Below are positions 42,612-50,914 of a stretch of DNA of 64,000 nucleotides, piece after piece. The notes under the pieces were generated by a model. That model worked only from the letters and a program-made list of their open reading frames with translations, had not been told where the DNA came from and made no database searches. A program made the translations under genes and the position numbers. Source of the stretch: Haloarcula sp. DT43 (GTDB lineage: Archaea > Halobacteriota > Halobacteria > Halobacteriales > Haloarculaceae); assembly GCF_037078405.1 (NCBI RefSeq), contig NZ_JAYMGZ010000002.1, forward strand, positions 558,001 through 622,000. Direction: 5' to 3'. The number at the start of each line of letters is the position of its first letter. The first letter of the stretch is position 1.

Positions 42612-43079
42612 TTAGAGAGTATCGTTTTCCGTCGGCTTTTCGAGTTCGACCCGGTGGGGCGCGTAGCCGTGCGCCCGGTAGAACTGTCGGGCCGACTCGT
42701 TGTCTGCCATCGCCTCCAGTGCGAGCCGGTCCACTCCGGCCTGGCGGAGTACCTCCTCCGCCGCGTCGAGCAGTTCGCTTCCGACGCCCTGGCCCCGGTG
42801 GGTCGGCTCGACGAAGATGTTCTCGACGATGCCCCGCGTCTCGTCTTGCTCGTAGCGACCGCTGTCGATGGTCACCATGACGAACCCGACGGCTCGCCCG
42901 TCGATACGGGCGATGCGGACGTTCTCGGCGACGACGCGCTGGACGATGGACTCCCGGACCGCGGTCCGGTTCCGGTCCCCGAACAGGTGTGACCCGTGGG
43001 CGCGCTGGCTCTCCGCCAGTCGGACCCACAGGTCGACGACAGTGTCCACGTCGTCCATCGAAGCGGTGGCGATTTCCAC
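42612..43079 (-). CDS. GNAT family N-acetyltransferase
   Basis: A 155-residue single-domain acetyltransferase. The core strand GRAVGFVMVTIDSGRYEQDETRGIVENIFVEPTHRGQGVGSELLDAAEE contains the acetyl-CoA pyrophosphate loop RGQGVG, and RLALEAMADNESARQFYRAHGYAPHRVELEK completes the fold. The substrate is unknown. It is a single gene just upstream of tRNA-Thr on the same strand, with the CBS gene behind it. Confidence 0.9.
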   Translation of the reverse strand: MEIATASMDDVDTVVDLWVRLAESQRAHGSHLFGDRNRTAVRESIVQRVVAENVRIARIDGRAVGFVMVTIDSGRYEQDETRGIVENIFVEPTHRGQGVGSELLDAAEEVLRQAGVDRLALEAMADNESARQFYRAHGYAPHRVELEKPTENDTL

Positions 43080-43163
43080 AGTGACAGTCGGTCTCGAACG
43101 GTCAAAACAGTTCGGCTACCCGGTGAATCCGTCCGCTGGGGGGAACAGCGACCGGACGAGGGC

Positions 43164-43739
43164 TCACACGTCCCGGCAGTCCGCACAGAGGAGCTGTCCG
43201 TTGAACGACGCTAGGTCCCGCGTGAACGTCCCACAGGCGGAACAGATGCCCTGGTCGTCGAAGGAGTCCTCGGCGGCGGACTGCATCCCGTCCGTCGTCG
43301 CCTCCTTCCCGGTCGTCGCTACCTGTGGAGCCTGCTCGGCGACCTCGGTCGACTCGCTTTCTAACCGCGCAGTCGAGAGGATGTCGTGTTCGGTCAGCGT
43401 CCCAAGCGGTTCACCGTCGGCCGTGACCAGCAGGAACTCCGCGGACCGCGCCGCCATTTGGTCCCGCGCCTCCGGTAGCCTGGCGTCGGGGTCGACGGTC
43501 GGGACCGACTCGCGCATCACGTCCCCGACGGTCGCGGTCTCCGGGTCGCCGCCGTCGACGATATACGCCAGCACGTCCCTGTCCGTCGCGACGCCGACCG
43601 GTTCGTTCCCCCGCAACACGAGAATCGGATGCTGCTCCTCGTGTATCAACAACTCCGTCGTCTCGAGGAGGTCGTCGGACTCGCTCGCCCCGACGTACTC
43701 TCTGTTCATGACCTCCCGGACGGTGACCTCGCCGTTCAT
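43164..43739 (-). CDS. Tandem CBS domain protein with C-terminal zinc ribbon
   Basis: A 191-residue protein with two CBS motifs: VTVREVMNREYVGASESDDLLETTELL to PVGVATDRDVLAYIV (about 3-62), and VGDVMRESVPTVDPDARLPEARDQM to PLGTLTEHDILSTARL (about 71-125). Such pairs bind adenine nucleotides and act as energy sensors. After a Thr/Glu linker, a small zinc ribbon (ICSACGTFTRDLASFNGQLLCADC) closes the protein. The ATG at 43739 follows directly on the AT-rich upstream region. Target unknown. Confidence 0.88.
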   Translation of the reverse strand: MNGEVTVREVMNREYVGASESDDLLETTELLIHEEQHPILVLRGNEPVGVATDRDVLAYIVDGGDPETATVGDVMRESVPTVDPDARLPEARDQMAARSAEFLLVTADGEPLGTLTEHDILSTARLESESTEVAEQAPQVATTGKEATTDGMQSAAEDSFDDQGICSACGTFTRDLASFNGQLLCADCRDV

Positions 43740-43806
43740 GTGTGACGTTACCACACGACCGGTCTAAAAGATACCTCCACTACGTTTATATCGCGCGATT
43801 CACAAG

Positions 43807-44574
43807 TTACTCGGTTGTCTCGATAGTGACGGCTTCGCCGGTCGCCCGACACGTCTCCAGGGCGTGCTTCGCGTCCATCCCGGCCGTCGCTGCTGTCCGT
43901 CCACGCCCGACGCCGACCTTCAGTTCCACGTCGACCGCCTCGCGGACGTGGCTGATGGCATCGTGGTAGTCCGCTTCGTCCAGGTCCGGACAGACCGCGA
44001 TGACGTTGTCGCCGCCGACGAAAAACGACAGCGAGTCGTGGGCCTCGCGCATGTACTTCATCAGCGCCGCGTACCCCTGCTCTATCTGAATGAAGGTGTC
44101 GAACTCGTTGAGTTGGTCGGTGTACTTCTCCGTGGCGTCGTCGACGTCGAAGTGGGCGAGTTGCACGTCCGTCGGTGTCCGGAACTCCTCGTCGATTGTC
44201 TGGCCGCGGAGCACCTCACGCCGACCTTTGTCCTGTGCGCTCCCGGCCTCCTGGAGCTGCTCGGTCGCCGTCCCGAGCGCCGAAACCGGCGTCGTGCCCG
44301 TCGCGACCGAGAGGCTCATGGTGACCGGGTAGCGGTTGCCGACCGACTCCTGGATGAGCGCGTGGGCCTCCTCGCCGAGCCCGTTCGTGACGGCTATCAT
44401 GTTGTCGAACCGCGAGAAGAAGATGTAGCCGTCGCGGTTCCCGAACAGCTGGGCGAGGTCGGCGTACAGACGGGACTGGAGCGTCTGGAGGTCGACTTCA
44501 CGGCGGGGTTCGGGCGTCACAGTCCACGGGCCGTAGTTGTCGATCTGAATATGCGTGATCTGGGTGTTCGTCAC
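43807..44574 (-). CDS. gch3: GTP cyclohydrolase III (IIa)
   Basis: A 255-residue archaeal enzyme that hydrolyses GTP to the formamidopyrimidine FAPy and two phosphates, the first step to riboflavin and F420 precursors. It starts THIQIDNYGPWTVTPEPRREVDLQTLQ; two cyclase-like metal loops appear as YIFFSRFDNMIAV (near residue 50) and LSFFVGGDNVIAV (near 183), and the end carries VGVGRGRTAATAGMDAKHALE. The match to the family is full-length. It is a single gene, consistent with the scattered riboflavin genes of haloarchaea. Confidence 0.92.
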   Translation of the reverse strand: MTNTQITHIQIDNYGPWTVTPEPRREVDLQTLQSRLYADLAQLFGNRDGYIFFSRFDNMIAVTNGLGEEAHALIQESVGNRYPVTMSLSVATGTTPVSALGTATEQLQEAGSAQDKGRREVLRGQTIDEEFRTPTDVQLAHFDVDDATEKYTDQLNEFDTFIQIEQGYAALMKYMREAHDSLSFFVGGDNVIAVCPDLDEADYHDAISHVREAVDVELKVGVGRGRTAATAGMDAKHALETCRATGEAVTIETTE

Positions 44575-44674
44575 TGTCCGTTGTTGGGAAGCGACGGGTA
44601 TTGCTCTGTCGGAACTCGCCGACAGAGCGGTCCGTAGGCCGGCGCGAACCGGCGGCGGGACCAGGTACGGACCG

Positions 44675-45013
44675 TTACGGGCGGTCGGTCGGCACGGCGT
44701 CGCGCCGCCGTAGCTCGACGGTCCCGACCATCGAGTCGTACGCGACGACGTCCGTGGCTGTCAGTTTCGGGAGGTGTTCGGTGAACAGTTCTTCGGTGAG
44801 GCTCTCTCGCTCGCTGCGGGGCACTGCTGCCGGCTCGGTGCCGCGCTCGGCCGCCAGCACCGCCGCCGCGAGGTCCGCCACGACCATCGGCTCGTCGCGG
44901 GCCGCCAGTATCGAGAGCGCGCGACGGCGGCTGTCGTTCGCCAGGAGGTCCTCGACGACCTCCTCGGGGAGCCCCGCTCCGGTCCGGTCACCGCCTGAGC
45001 GTGTCGTCGCCAT
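44675..45013 (-). CDS. DUF7344 domain protein (winged-helix-like)
   Basis: A 112-residue protein. LPEEVVEDLLANDSRRRALSILAARDEPMVVADLAAAVLAAE is the haloarchaeal DUF7344 type, a winged-helix fold that may bind DNA; LTEELFTEHLPKLTATDVVAYDSMVGTVEL forms the wing. The ATG at 45013 starts MATTRSGGD. It is a single gene between GTP cyclohydrolase III and a DUF5785 gene. A second DUF7344-like gene lies at 62336. Regulatory targets unknown. Confidence 0.78.
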   Translation of the reverse strand: MATTRSGGDRTGAGLPEEVVEDLLANDSRRRALSILAARDEPMVVADLAAAVLAAERGTEPAAVPRSERESLTEELFTEHLPKLTATDVVAYDSMVGTVELRRRDAVPTDRP

Positions 45014-45068
45014 ACGCGGGACTACACCGGCTACCCACAAGTATGTGTCGTGACCTCACATCACACGT

Positions 45069-45368
45069 TCAGGCGTGTTCGAGTCTGTACGGCCACCAGT
45101 CCGCCTCCCGCAGCGCACGCCCGAGGGCCTTGTGGAAGTCCGGGAAGTCCTCGAACTCCTCTTGGTCGACGTACTCGAAGATGTCCGCCACGCTGACGAC
45201 CGTCTCGTAGTCGATCCGAACCGGATGGTCCCCGTACTGTTCGACGTACTCCTCGGCGGTCAACGGGAAGTCCTCGTCCTCGTCGACTTTCTTCGCCAGC
45301 ACAGCGTGGCCGTACTTGCGCCGGCCCTCGCTACCTTCCTCGCCGTCCGGATCGTGTGGCCAATCCAT
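45069..45368 (-). CDS. DUF5785-like haloarchaeal protein
   Basis: A 99-residue strongly acidic protein starting DWPHDPDGEEGSEGRRKYGHAVLAKKVDED and ending FHKALGRALREADWWPYRLEHA. This pattern fits the small haloarchaeal DUF5785 family as I remember it. No cysteine, signal or membrane segment is present. The central YVEQYGDHPVRIDYETVVSVADIFEYV looks alpha/beta. Function unknown. It ends close to the secreted CARDB-like gene on the same strand. Confidence 0.72.
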   Translation of the reverse strand: MDWPHDPDGEEGSEGRRKYGHAVLAKKVDEDEDFPLTAEEYVEQYGDHPVRIDYETVVSVADIFEYVDQEEFEDFPDFHKALGRALREADWWPYRLEHA

Positions 45369-45413
45369 ACGCGGTTCTCTGGACACTGGCACAAAAAGGG
45401 TTTCTCTCCCCGC

Positions 45414-46799
45414 CTACAGTTCGAAGCCGCTGTCGTTCCGGCCGCCGGCCCGACGGAGGACGGCGATGACGACGCCGAAGAGGAACAGCGCACCCAGGAG
45501 GCCGCCGACGACCAGGACCGTACTGATACCCATGACCGTCGCCGGTAACGGGCCGAGGCCGACGCCGTCACCGTCGGCCGCAGGGTCGGTCTGGACCGCT
45601 GGCTCCGTTTCCGGCGGTTCCGTTTCCGGTTCGGTCCCGCCGTTCTCGTCGGTCCCGACCTGGCTCTCGGTTATCTGTACTTCGCCCGCGTCGACCTCGT
45701 TGAACCCGATTCGGAACTGCCCCGGCGTCGTCACGACCGTCGACAGCGTCACCGTCCGGTCGGCGTTGGCCGGCACGGTCACCGACGTTCGGTTGACGAC
45801 CTCGCCGTCGACCAGCATCCGCGCGTCGTACGTGCCCGGGGCGCTGCCGGCGTTCTCGACCGTGCCCCTGACGCTGACCCGGTGCCCGTCGGCGGCCCCC
45901 TCGCTGATGACCGAGGTCCGCACGACGGTAAAGGACGGCCGGATTCGCCCGACGGCGTAGGCCGACGCACCGGACGTGTCGGCCTCGTAGACGACGCGGT
46001 CCGGTTGCTCGGAGACGACGGTTGTCTCCGTGGCACGCCAGGACCCGTTCACGCGGTGGTACAGGCTGACGTCCGACGCGCTGATTCCGGCCGACTGGAG
46101 GGTTTCACGGGTCAGCGCGAACTGCATCGACGACGGTGCGACGCCGTCCGACGACCCCACGGTCACCACGCCGAACACCGACGCGTCGTCGCCGGTCGGG
46201 ACCGGAACGTCCGCCGCGCCGGGTTCGGTGTACTCGGTGATGTCCTGCGTGAACGCCTGCTGTGACGCGTTGACCGTCCACGAGTGGACGCCGAACGAGC
46301 GGTTCGCCGGCCCCGACACGTTCAGTTCGTAGGGTTCGTCCGTCGGGACCGTCCCGCCGCGTATCCTGAGCTGCCGCGTCGTCGCGTCCGTCCGCAGGGT
46401 CTCGACGAGTGCCGGTTTGACCGTGACCCGTCCGGCGGAGTTCCCGGGGCTCTGGACCTTTATCCTGTACGTTCCGGGACTGTCGAAGGTCAGCGCCCGC
46501 GTCCGCTCGACCGCCGAGTCGGCGTCGACGACCACCCGCTCGGTCGCTCTGGTCGTCCCATTTACCACGTACTCGATAGTCATCGCGCCGCCCGAGTCGC
46601 CGGTGTTCTGGACCGTCGCCGTGACGTTCACCGATTCGCCAGCCAGTATCGTGTTCGCGTCTTTCGACGCGCCGGACACGAACAGGCTCGGTTCGGCAAC
46701 AGCGGGACCTGCCGCCGTCGCCGCGAGGAGGAGGGCAACGACACAGACGACCAGGAGACCCGGGAGTTGCTGTCTTGGGGACCTATCTTCACGTACCAT
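45414..46799 (-). CDS. Secreted, membrane-anchored CARDB-like surface protein
   Basis: A 461-residue protein with an N-terminal signal sequence (LPGLLVVCVVALLLAATAAGPAVA, ending about residue 35) and a C-terminal helix (VMGISTVLVVGGLLGALFLFGVVIAVLRR) before a short basic tail, so it is a type I surface protein. Two Ig-like CARDB repeats occur: ESVNVTATVQNTGDSGG at about 55-110 and SVRGTVENAGSAPGTYDARMLVDGEVV near 330. An acidic Glu/Thr/Pro linker precedes the anchor. Several N-x-T/S sites allow glycosylation. It probably has a cell-surface role; no partner genes are nearby. Confidence 0.82.
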   Translation of the reverse strand: MVREDRSPRQQLPGLLVVCVVALLLAATAAGPAVAEPSLFVSGASKDANTILAGESVNVTATVQNTGDSGGAMTIEYVVNGTTRATERVVVDADSAVERTRALTFDSPGTYRIKVQSPGNSAGRVTVKPALVETLRTDATTRQLRIRGGTVPTDEPYELNVSGPANRSFGVHSWTVNASQQAFTQDITEYTEPGAADVPVPTGDDASVFGVVTVGSSDGVAPSSMQFALTRETLQSAGISASDVSLYHRVNGSWRATETTVVSEQPDRVVYEADTSGASAYAVGRIRPSFTVVRTSVISEGAADGHRVSVRGTVENAGSAPGTYDARMLVDGEVVNRTSVTVPANADRTVTLSTVVTTPGQFRIGFNEVDAGEVQITESQVGTDENGGTEPETEPPETEPAVQTDPAADGDGVGLGPLPATVMGISTVLVVGGLLGALFLFGVVIAVLRRAGGRNDSGFEL

Positions 46800-47033
46800 C
46801 ACAGGGATATAATCCGGACCACCGACATAAAACCGCCCGATTACTTCGGGTCGGTAAACCCCTCCTAATTCGGACGACGGCGAATCCCTTCCCTCCTTTC
46901 TGTGGTGTTTCGGCCGCTGTGGCCGACGCCGGTTGCGACTGGGCCCGGGCCGTCCGCTCACCACGCTGTACCAGCTCCCGGCGGTCACGGCTCCGACCGC
47001 GCGGGTCACTACTCGCTGTCGTTCGCAGAGAAG
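46800..47033. other. Gap between the CARDB-like gene and tRNA-Ser
   Basis: These 234 bases contain the promoter area of the surface-protein gene (TATA-like CATAAAAC, about 46827-46834). No gene, hairpin or repeat could be supported in the rest. Confidence 0.35.
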
Positions 47034-47117
47034 CGGTGGGACTGGGATTTGAACCCAGGAATCCGTGAGGATACCTGCTTTCAAGGCAGGCGCAATAGGC
47101 CGCTCTGCCATCCCACC
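47034..47117 (-). tRNA. tRNA-Ser (TGA anticodon)
   Basis: Read on the minus strand, the acceptor GGTGGGA pairs with TCCCACC, discriminator G. The anticodon stem CCTGC/GCAGG encloses CTTGAAA, anticodon TGA, reading TCN codons. A variable arm of about 15 bases makes it class II, and the T arm is CTGGG-TTCAAAT-CCCAG. No intron is visible and CCA is not encoded. It follows the DUF2064-like gene on the same strand. Confidence 0.93.
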
Positions 47118-47143
47118 GCAGGCGAGCCTATTCGGTGGCCCTT

Positions 47144-47896
47144 CTAAGACCTGTCGGTCTCTCGGACCACGGCCGGCTGGCCGTCGTCGTCGACGACGCG
47201 GATGCCGAGGTCGTCGAGGAACGCCGTCGTCCGCGGTGGGACGACCCGGTCGGCCCGGTTCCGGGCGCGCAGCAGCGGCACCACCGTCTCCAGGTCCGCT
47301 CCCGTTTCGAGAACGGGGGCCGACGGGAGGAAATCCACGGCGAGGCCGGCGTCCGTGGCGCGCTCACAGAGCGTTTCGACGGTCGGGGTGGCGTAGCTGG
47401 CCTCGAAATCTATCGGTTCGCCGAACCCGGCGTAGTAGACGCGCCCGCCCGCTGCGGGGCCGAGCACGACGCCGCTGGACCGGAGTTTCATCGCCGCGCT
47501 GTCGATGAGCTGTCGGTTCAACAGCGCCGCGGTCGGCTCGACGGCGGCGACGGTGGCGACGTCCTCCCGTTCGAGGAGGTGAGTGACGGTGTTTCCGACC
47601 CGGCCGGCGAACGTCGACCCGACCTGGACTTCGAACCGGGCCTCGCCCGGTGATTCGAGGGCCTCTGTCACCGGCTCCCGCACCGCGGCCTCGGGGTCGA
47701 CGCCGTCCGGGACCTGGTCCGGGGGGCGGTAGTTCACCAGCAACTCGCCGCCGCTGATTTCCACCGCGCGACAGACGTCGAGCAACATCGCCTCGTACAG
47801 CCCGGCAGCCTCGGCGTCGTCCAGGTGGCCCCCCGCCAGGTCCTGTAACACGAACCCCTCGACGGGCGGGTCAGCCAGCACAGTTACCGTGGTCAT
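47144..47896 (-). CDS. DUF2064-like (glycosyltransferase-fold) protein
   Basis: A 250-residue protein resembling DUF2064, a nucleotidyl/glycosyltransferase-like fold related to cofactor guanylyltransferases. It starts TTVTVLADPPVEGFVLQDLA; ELLVNYRPPDQVPDGVDPEAAV, a central DVATVAAVEPTAALLNRQLIDSAAMKLRSSGVVLGPAAGGRVYYAGF and the end DLETVVPLLRARNRADRVVPPRTTAFLDDLGIRVV have the family's layout, including the late FLDDLG element. A clear metal-binding DxD is not seen, so catalysis is uncertain. Starts at 47902 or 47896 differ by two codons. Confidence 0.66.
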   Translation of the reverse strand: MTTVTVLADPPVEGFVLQDLAGGHLDDAEAAGLYEAMLLDVCRAVEISGGELLVNYRPPDQVPDGVDPEAAVREPVTEALESPGEARFEVQVGSTFAGRVGNTVTHLLEREDVATVAAVEPTAALLNRQLIDSAAMKLRSSGVVLGPAAGGRVYYAGFGEPIDFEASYATPTVETLCERATDAGLAVDFLPSAPVLETGADLETVVPLLRARNRADRVVPPRTTAFLDDLGIRVVDDDGQPAVVRETDRS

Positions 47897-47997
47897 ACTC
47901 ACCCCTCGGCCCGACGGCGGTTAGTCGCTTGTGTTCCGACCGGGCTACCGAACAATTATAAGATGTGAGTTGTATTTGATAATCAAGTAAAACGTAT

Positions 47998-48540
47998 ATG
48001 GAGAAAGCCCAGACGTACAGATGTGACGGATGTGGGTCGGAGTATCGGGTGGTCGGGAAGTCACAGCCGAAAGTCGTGTGCCGGAACTGCGACCGGGAAG
48101 CCACGCTGTGTGGGGCTGCGGCGGCACAGCGCGCGTACCACATCGGCTACACGCGGTATCGTGAGGCGCGCCGCCAGCTCTCGGACGCGCTGGCGACCGT
48201 CGAGGACGGGGAGATGGCGCTCGCCCGCGGCGGGTTCGACAGCGCCGCGTCGGATTTCGAGGCGAGCGTCGACCAGTTCACGACGGCGCTGCGCGAGGCG
48301 GACGACGAGGCGCTCGGCGAGTTCGCGGAACGGGGCCGCAAGAAGGCGACCTGCCTGTGGCAGGCCGCCGAGTGGCTCAGCGGGATGACCTACGCCAGGG
48401 AACAGGGGGAGACGGCGCAGGCGAGCACGTACCGCAAGGACGCCGAGAACCGGCTGCAGGCCGCACGGGAGTACGGGACGGTGTCGAGTCCGGAAGAGTT
48501 GCGCCAGGCCACCGGGCTCGAAGTCCAGTCCGAGGCCTGA
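47998..48540 (+). CDS. Zinc-ribbon protein with helical C-terminal domain
   Basis: A 180-residue protein. The N-terminus has a zinc ribbon (TYRCDGCGSEYRVVGKSQPKVVCRNCDREATLCGA, about 6-40), followed by about 130 residues of amphipathic helix (RYREARRQLSDALATVEDGEMALARGGFDSAASDFEASVDQF) that looks TPR-like. No family recognised. It lies alone on the plus strand between two minus-strand genes. AT-rich elements upstream (ATTATAAGAT, near 47955; GTATTTGATAATC, near 47975) supply the promoter, the second nearest to the required distance. Confidence 0.72.
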   Translation: MEKAQTYRCDGCGSEYRVVGKSQPKVVCRNCDREATLCGAAAAQRAYHIGYTRYREARRQLSDALATVEDGEMALARGGFDSAASDFEASVDQFTTALREADDEALGEFAERGRKKATCLWQAAEWLSGMTYAREQGETAQASTYRKDAENRLQAAREYGTVSSPEELRQATGLEVQSEA

Positions 48541-49167
48541 CTACCGCCCGCGCCGGCCCTTCGTCTGGCGGTAGTCCTGTCCGAGCGTCTCGCTGAAGTG
48601 GTCTAGAAACGCCGTCCGCTCTGCGTCGGTCTGTTCGGCGGGCGGGAGCATCGGGAGGATTTCGAACCCGCGGCCGCGAATCGTGGTCGCGTGTCGCTCC
48701 GCGATGTCGAGTTCGTCCTCGCTCATCGTGGTGTACTCGAAGGCCAGTTCCTCGAGGGGGCGCTGGCCCACCGGGAGCAGAATCTCTGGGTTTATCATCC
48801 GTACCTCGCTGTTGAGATACGGCTCGCAGTTGCCGACCTCCTCGTCGGTCGCGGCCCGGTCGGGGTGGCGACAGCGGGTCACGTAGGTGAGGAAGGTGTT
48901 CCGTAACTGCGGCCTGTCGGCGTCCGGGTCGGAGCACATGTCGACCGCAGCCAGGATGTCGAGCAGTTCGCGCTCGCGCTCGCCGGTGAAGGGGATGCCC
49001 GACGCGTCCGCGCCGGCCGCTGGCGCGTCGCCGAGAACGATGAACTCGGCACCTACGTCGCCGTAGCCGTGGACGACGTTCTCGCGCGTCTCACACAGCG
49101 CGGGGCAGTTCTGGCACTCCTCGTCCATCCCGAACGGGTTCGACTTGGACTCCTGGTGTGCGTCCAT
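48541..49167 (-). CDS. Uracil-DNA glycosylase superfamily protein (family 4-like, Fe-S)
   Basis: A 208-residue protein. CQNCPALCETR (two close Cys) and TRCRHPDRAATDEEVGNCEPYL (two Cys about 16 apart) would bind the 4Fe-4S cluster of family 4 enzymes, and GDAPAAGADASGIPFTGERERELLD aligns with the catalytic GEAPGxxEDxxGxPFVG loop. The second motif, normally HPS or HPA, reads LPPAEQTD here, so the key histidine is missing. PEILLPVGQRPLEEL is also present. It lies two bases after aroC in the same operon. DNA-repair activity is therefore doubtful. Confidence 0.78.
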   Translation of the reverse strand: MDAHQESKSNPFGMDEECQNCPALCETRENVVHGYGDVGAEFIVLGDAPAAGADASGIPFTGERERELLDILAAVDMCSDPDADRPQLRNTFLTYVTRCRHPDRAATDEEVGNCEPYLNSEVRMINPEILLPVGQRPLEELAFEYTTMSEDELDIAERHATTIRGRGFEILPMLPPAEQTDAERTAFLDHFSETLGQDYRQTKGRRGR

Positions 49168-49168
49168 T

Positions 49169-50368
49169 TTAGTCGTCGTCGATGGTTTTCGCGTGGGTGT
49201 CCGCGTCCTCGGGGTCGTTCTGCGGGCTGGAGGGGTGGTAGTCGGTGTCGTACTCGCCCGGCCGGCCGTCGAGCCGGTCGGGGTTGATGCGGCCGGACAG
49301 CAGCATGAAGTCCAGTATCGTACAGGCGAGCATGGCCTCGACGACCGGGACCGCTCGCGGCGGCAGGACCGGGTCGTGGCGGCCCGTGACCGTTATCTCC
49401 TTCTCCTCGCCGGTCTCCCAGTCGACCGTCTTCTGGGTCTTGGGAATCGAGACCGGCGCGTGCCAGGACACCTCGCCGTAGATGGGCTGGCCGGTCGTGA
49501 TGCCACCCTGGATGCCGCCGTGGTCGTTGCCGACCGGCGTCGGACGGCCGTCCTCGTCGAACTCCCAGTCTTCGGTGTACTCGCTGCCTCGGGTCGTCCG
49601 GGCCTCGCGGCCGATGCCGTACTCGAAGTCGTTGACGGCCGGGATGGAGTACATCGCCTGGCCGAGCCGGGACGGGAAGCTATCGAACCGTGGCGCGCCG
49701 AGCCCGGACGGGACGCCGCGACACTCGAAGTAAATCGCGCCGCCGATGGAGTCGCCCTCCGTCTGGTGCTGGTCGGCCACGTCGCGCATCTCCTCGGCGG
49801 CCTCCGGGTCGGCACAGCGGACCTCGTTTTCCTCACTGTGTTCGAGCATGTCCTCGAAGGTGACCGGACCGGCCTCCACGTCGCCGATTTGAGAGACGTG
49901 AGCCTTTATCTGCACGTCGTAGTCGGACTGGTCGAGCACCTGCTTGGCGACGCCGCCGGCGGCGACCCAGTTGACCGTCTCGCGGGCCGACGAGCGGCCG
50001 CCGCCGCCCCAGTTCCGGGTCCCGAACTTCGCGGAGTAGGTGTAGTCGCCGTGCGATGGGCGCGGAGCCGTGATGAACGGCTCGTACTTGCCCGAGCGGG
50101 CGTCCTTGTTCTGGATGACCATCCCGATGGGGGTGCCGGTGGTGTAGCCGTCCTGAATCCCGGACTGGATGCTCACCTTGTCGGGTTCCCCCCGCGAGGT
50201 GGTAATCATCGACTGCCCGGGCTTGCGCCGGTCGAGGTCCGTCTGTATCTCCTCTTCCGAGAGTTCGACGCCCGCCGGAACGCCGGAGACGGTACAGCCC
50301 ATCGCCTCCCCGTGGGACTCGCCGTAGGTCGTCATGCGGAACAGACGACCGAACTCGTTGCCGTTCAT
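49169..50368 (-). CDS. aroC: Chorismate synthase
   Basis: A 399-residue enzyme converting 5-enolpyruvylshikimate 3-phosphate to chorismate with reduced FMN. Signatures are GNEFGRLFRMTTYGESHGEAMGC at the start, the FMN and substrate loops RRKPGQSMITTSRGEPDKV and GIQDGYTTGTPIGM, HGDYTYSAKFGTRNWGGGGRSSARET near residue 105, and GRHDPVLPPRAVPVVEAM near the end. All are complete. It lies downstream of aroA, from which it is separated by a receiver-like gene. Confidence 0.96.
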   Translation of the reverse strand: MNGNEFGRLFRMTTYGESHGEAMGCTVSGVPAGVELSEEEIQTDLDRRKPGQSMITTSRGEPDKVSIQSGIQDGYTTGTPIGMVIQNKDARSGKYEPFITAPRPSHGDYTYSAKFGTRNWGGGGRSSARETVNWVAAGGVAKQVLDQSDYDVQIKAHVSQIGDVEAGPVTFEDMLEHSEENEVRCADPEAAEEMRDVADQHQTEGDSIGGAIYFECRGVPSGLGAPRFDSFPSRLGQAMYSIPAVNDFEYGIGREARTTRGSEYTEDWEFDEDGRPTPVGNDHGGIQGGITTGQPIYGEVSWHAPVSIPKTQKTVDWETGEEKEITVTGRHDPVLPPRAVPVVEAMLACTILDFMLLSGRINPDRLDGRPGEYDTDYHPSSPQNDPEDADTHAKTIDDD

Positions 50369-50416
50369 TACACTCGTTTCGGGGACGGGGGCATTTGAAC
50401 CTTGTAGATGTGGCCG

Positions 50417-50812
50417 TCAGTCGTCGAGCCACCTGACGCGGTCGAGGAGCTGTATCGTCCCCGCTGCCTCGACCTGTTTTGCCAGAACCCGGTCGAACAC
50501 CCTGTCCGCGTCGTCTTCCGCCGGCTCCCAGGCGTACCGTACCAGCGCCGTGTCGGGATGCGCCGCGTGGACGGCACGGGCGAACCTGTGCGCTGCCGCG
50601 CCGGGGCGCTCGATACCGACGACCACGTAGTCGAACTCCCGGTCATCCAGCAGCTCCATCGCTCGGTCGGTGTCCGGCGTCGTCACCAGCTCGATTGCCT
50701 CCCGTTCGGCGGCGATGTCTGCCTGTAGGTCGAGCATCAACGGGTCGTCGTCGACGTAGAGGACTCTCGTGACGCCCGCGGGAGACTGTGTGGTGTCGTC
50801 TGGCTGGTTCAC
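50417..50812 (-). CDS. Stand-alone receiver-like protein lacking the phosphoacceptor aspartate
   Basis: A 131-residue single receiver fold. The N-terminal acidic pair is present (RVLYVDDDPLMLDLQADIA), but at the position of the phosphorylated Asp the sequence reads YVVVGIERPGAAAHRF, with Gly where Asp is expected, and the conserved late Lys is not evident. It therefore probably is not phosphorylated. It lies between aroA and aroC, on the same strand, with gaps of 102 and 48 bases. It may have its own promoter in the AT-rich stretch at about 50835-50870. Confidence 0.8.
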   Translation of the reverse strand: MNQPDDTTQSPAGVTRVLYVDDDPLMLDLQADIAAEREAIELVTTPDTDRAMELLDDREFDYVVVGIERPGAAAHRFARAVHAAHPDTALVRYAWEPAEDDADRVFDRVLAKQVEAAGTIQLLDRVRWLDD

Positions 50813-50914
50813 AACGTGTGCTGTAACTATTCTTCACTCGGTTTAAGCGCGTTTATCTATCAGATACGTAACCTTCTTTCGTTGCAAAACTGCCGCTTCA
50901 ACGACTGTCGTGCC

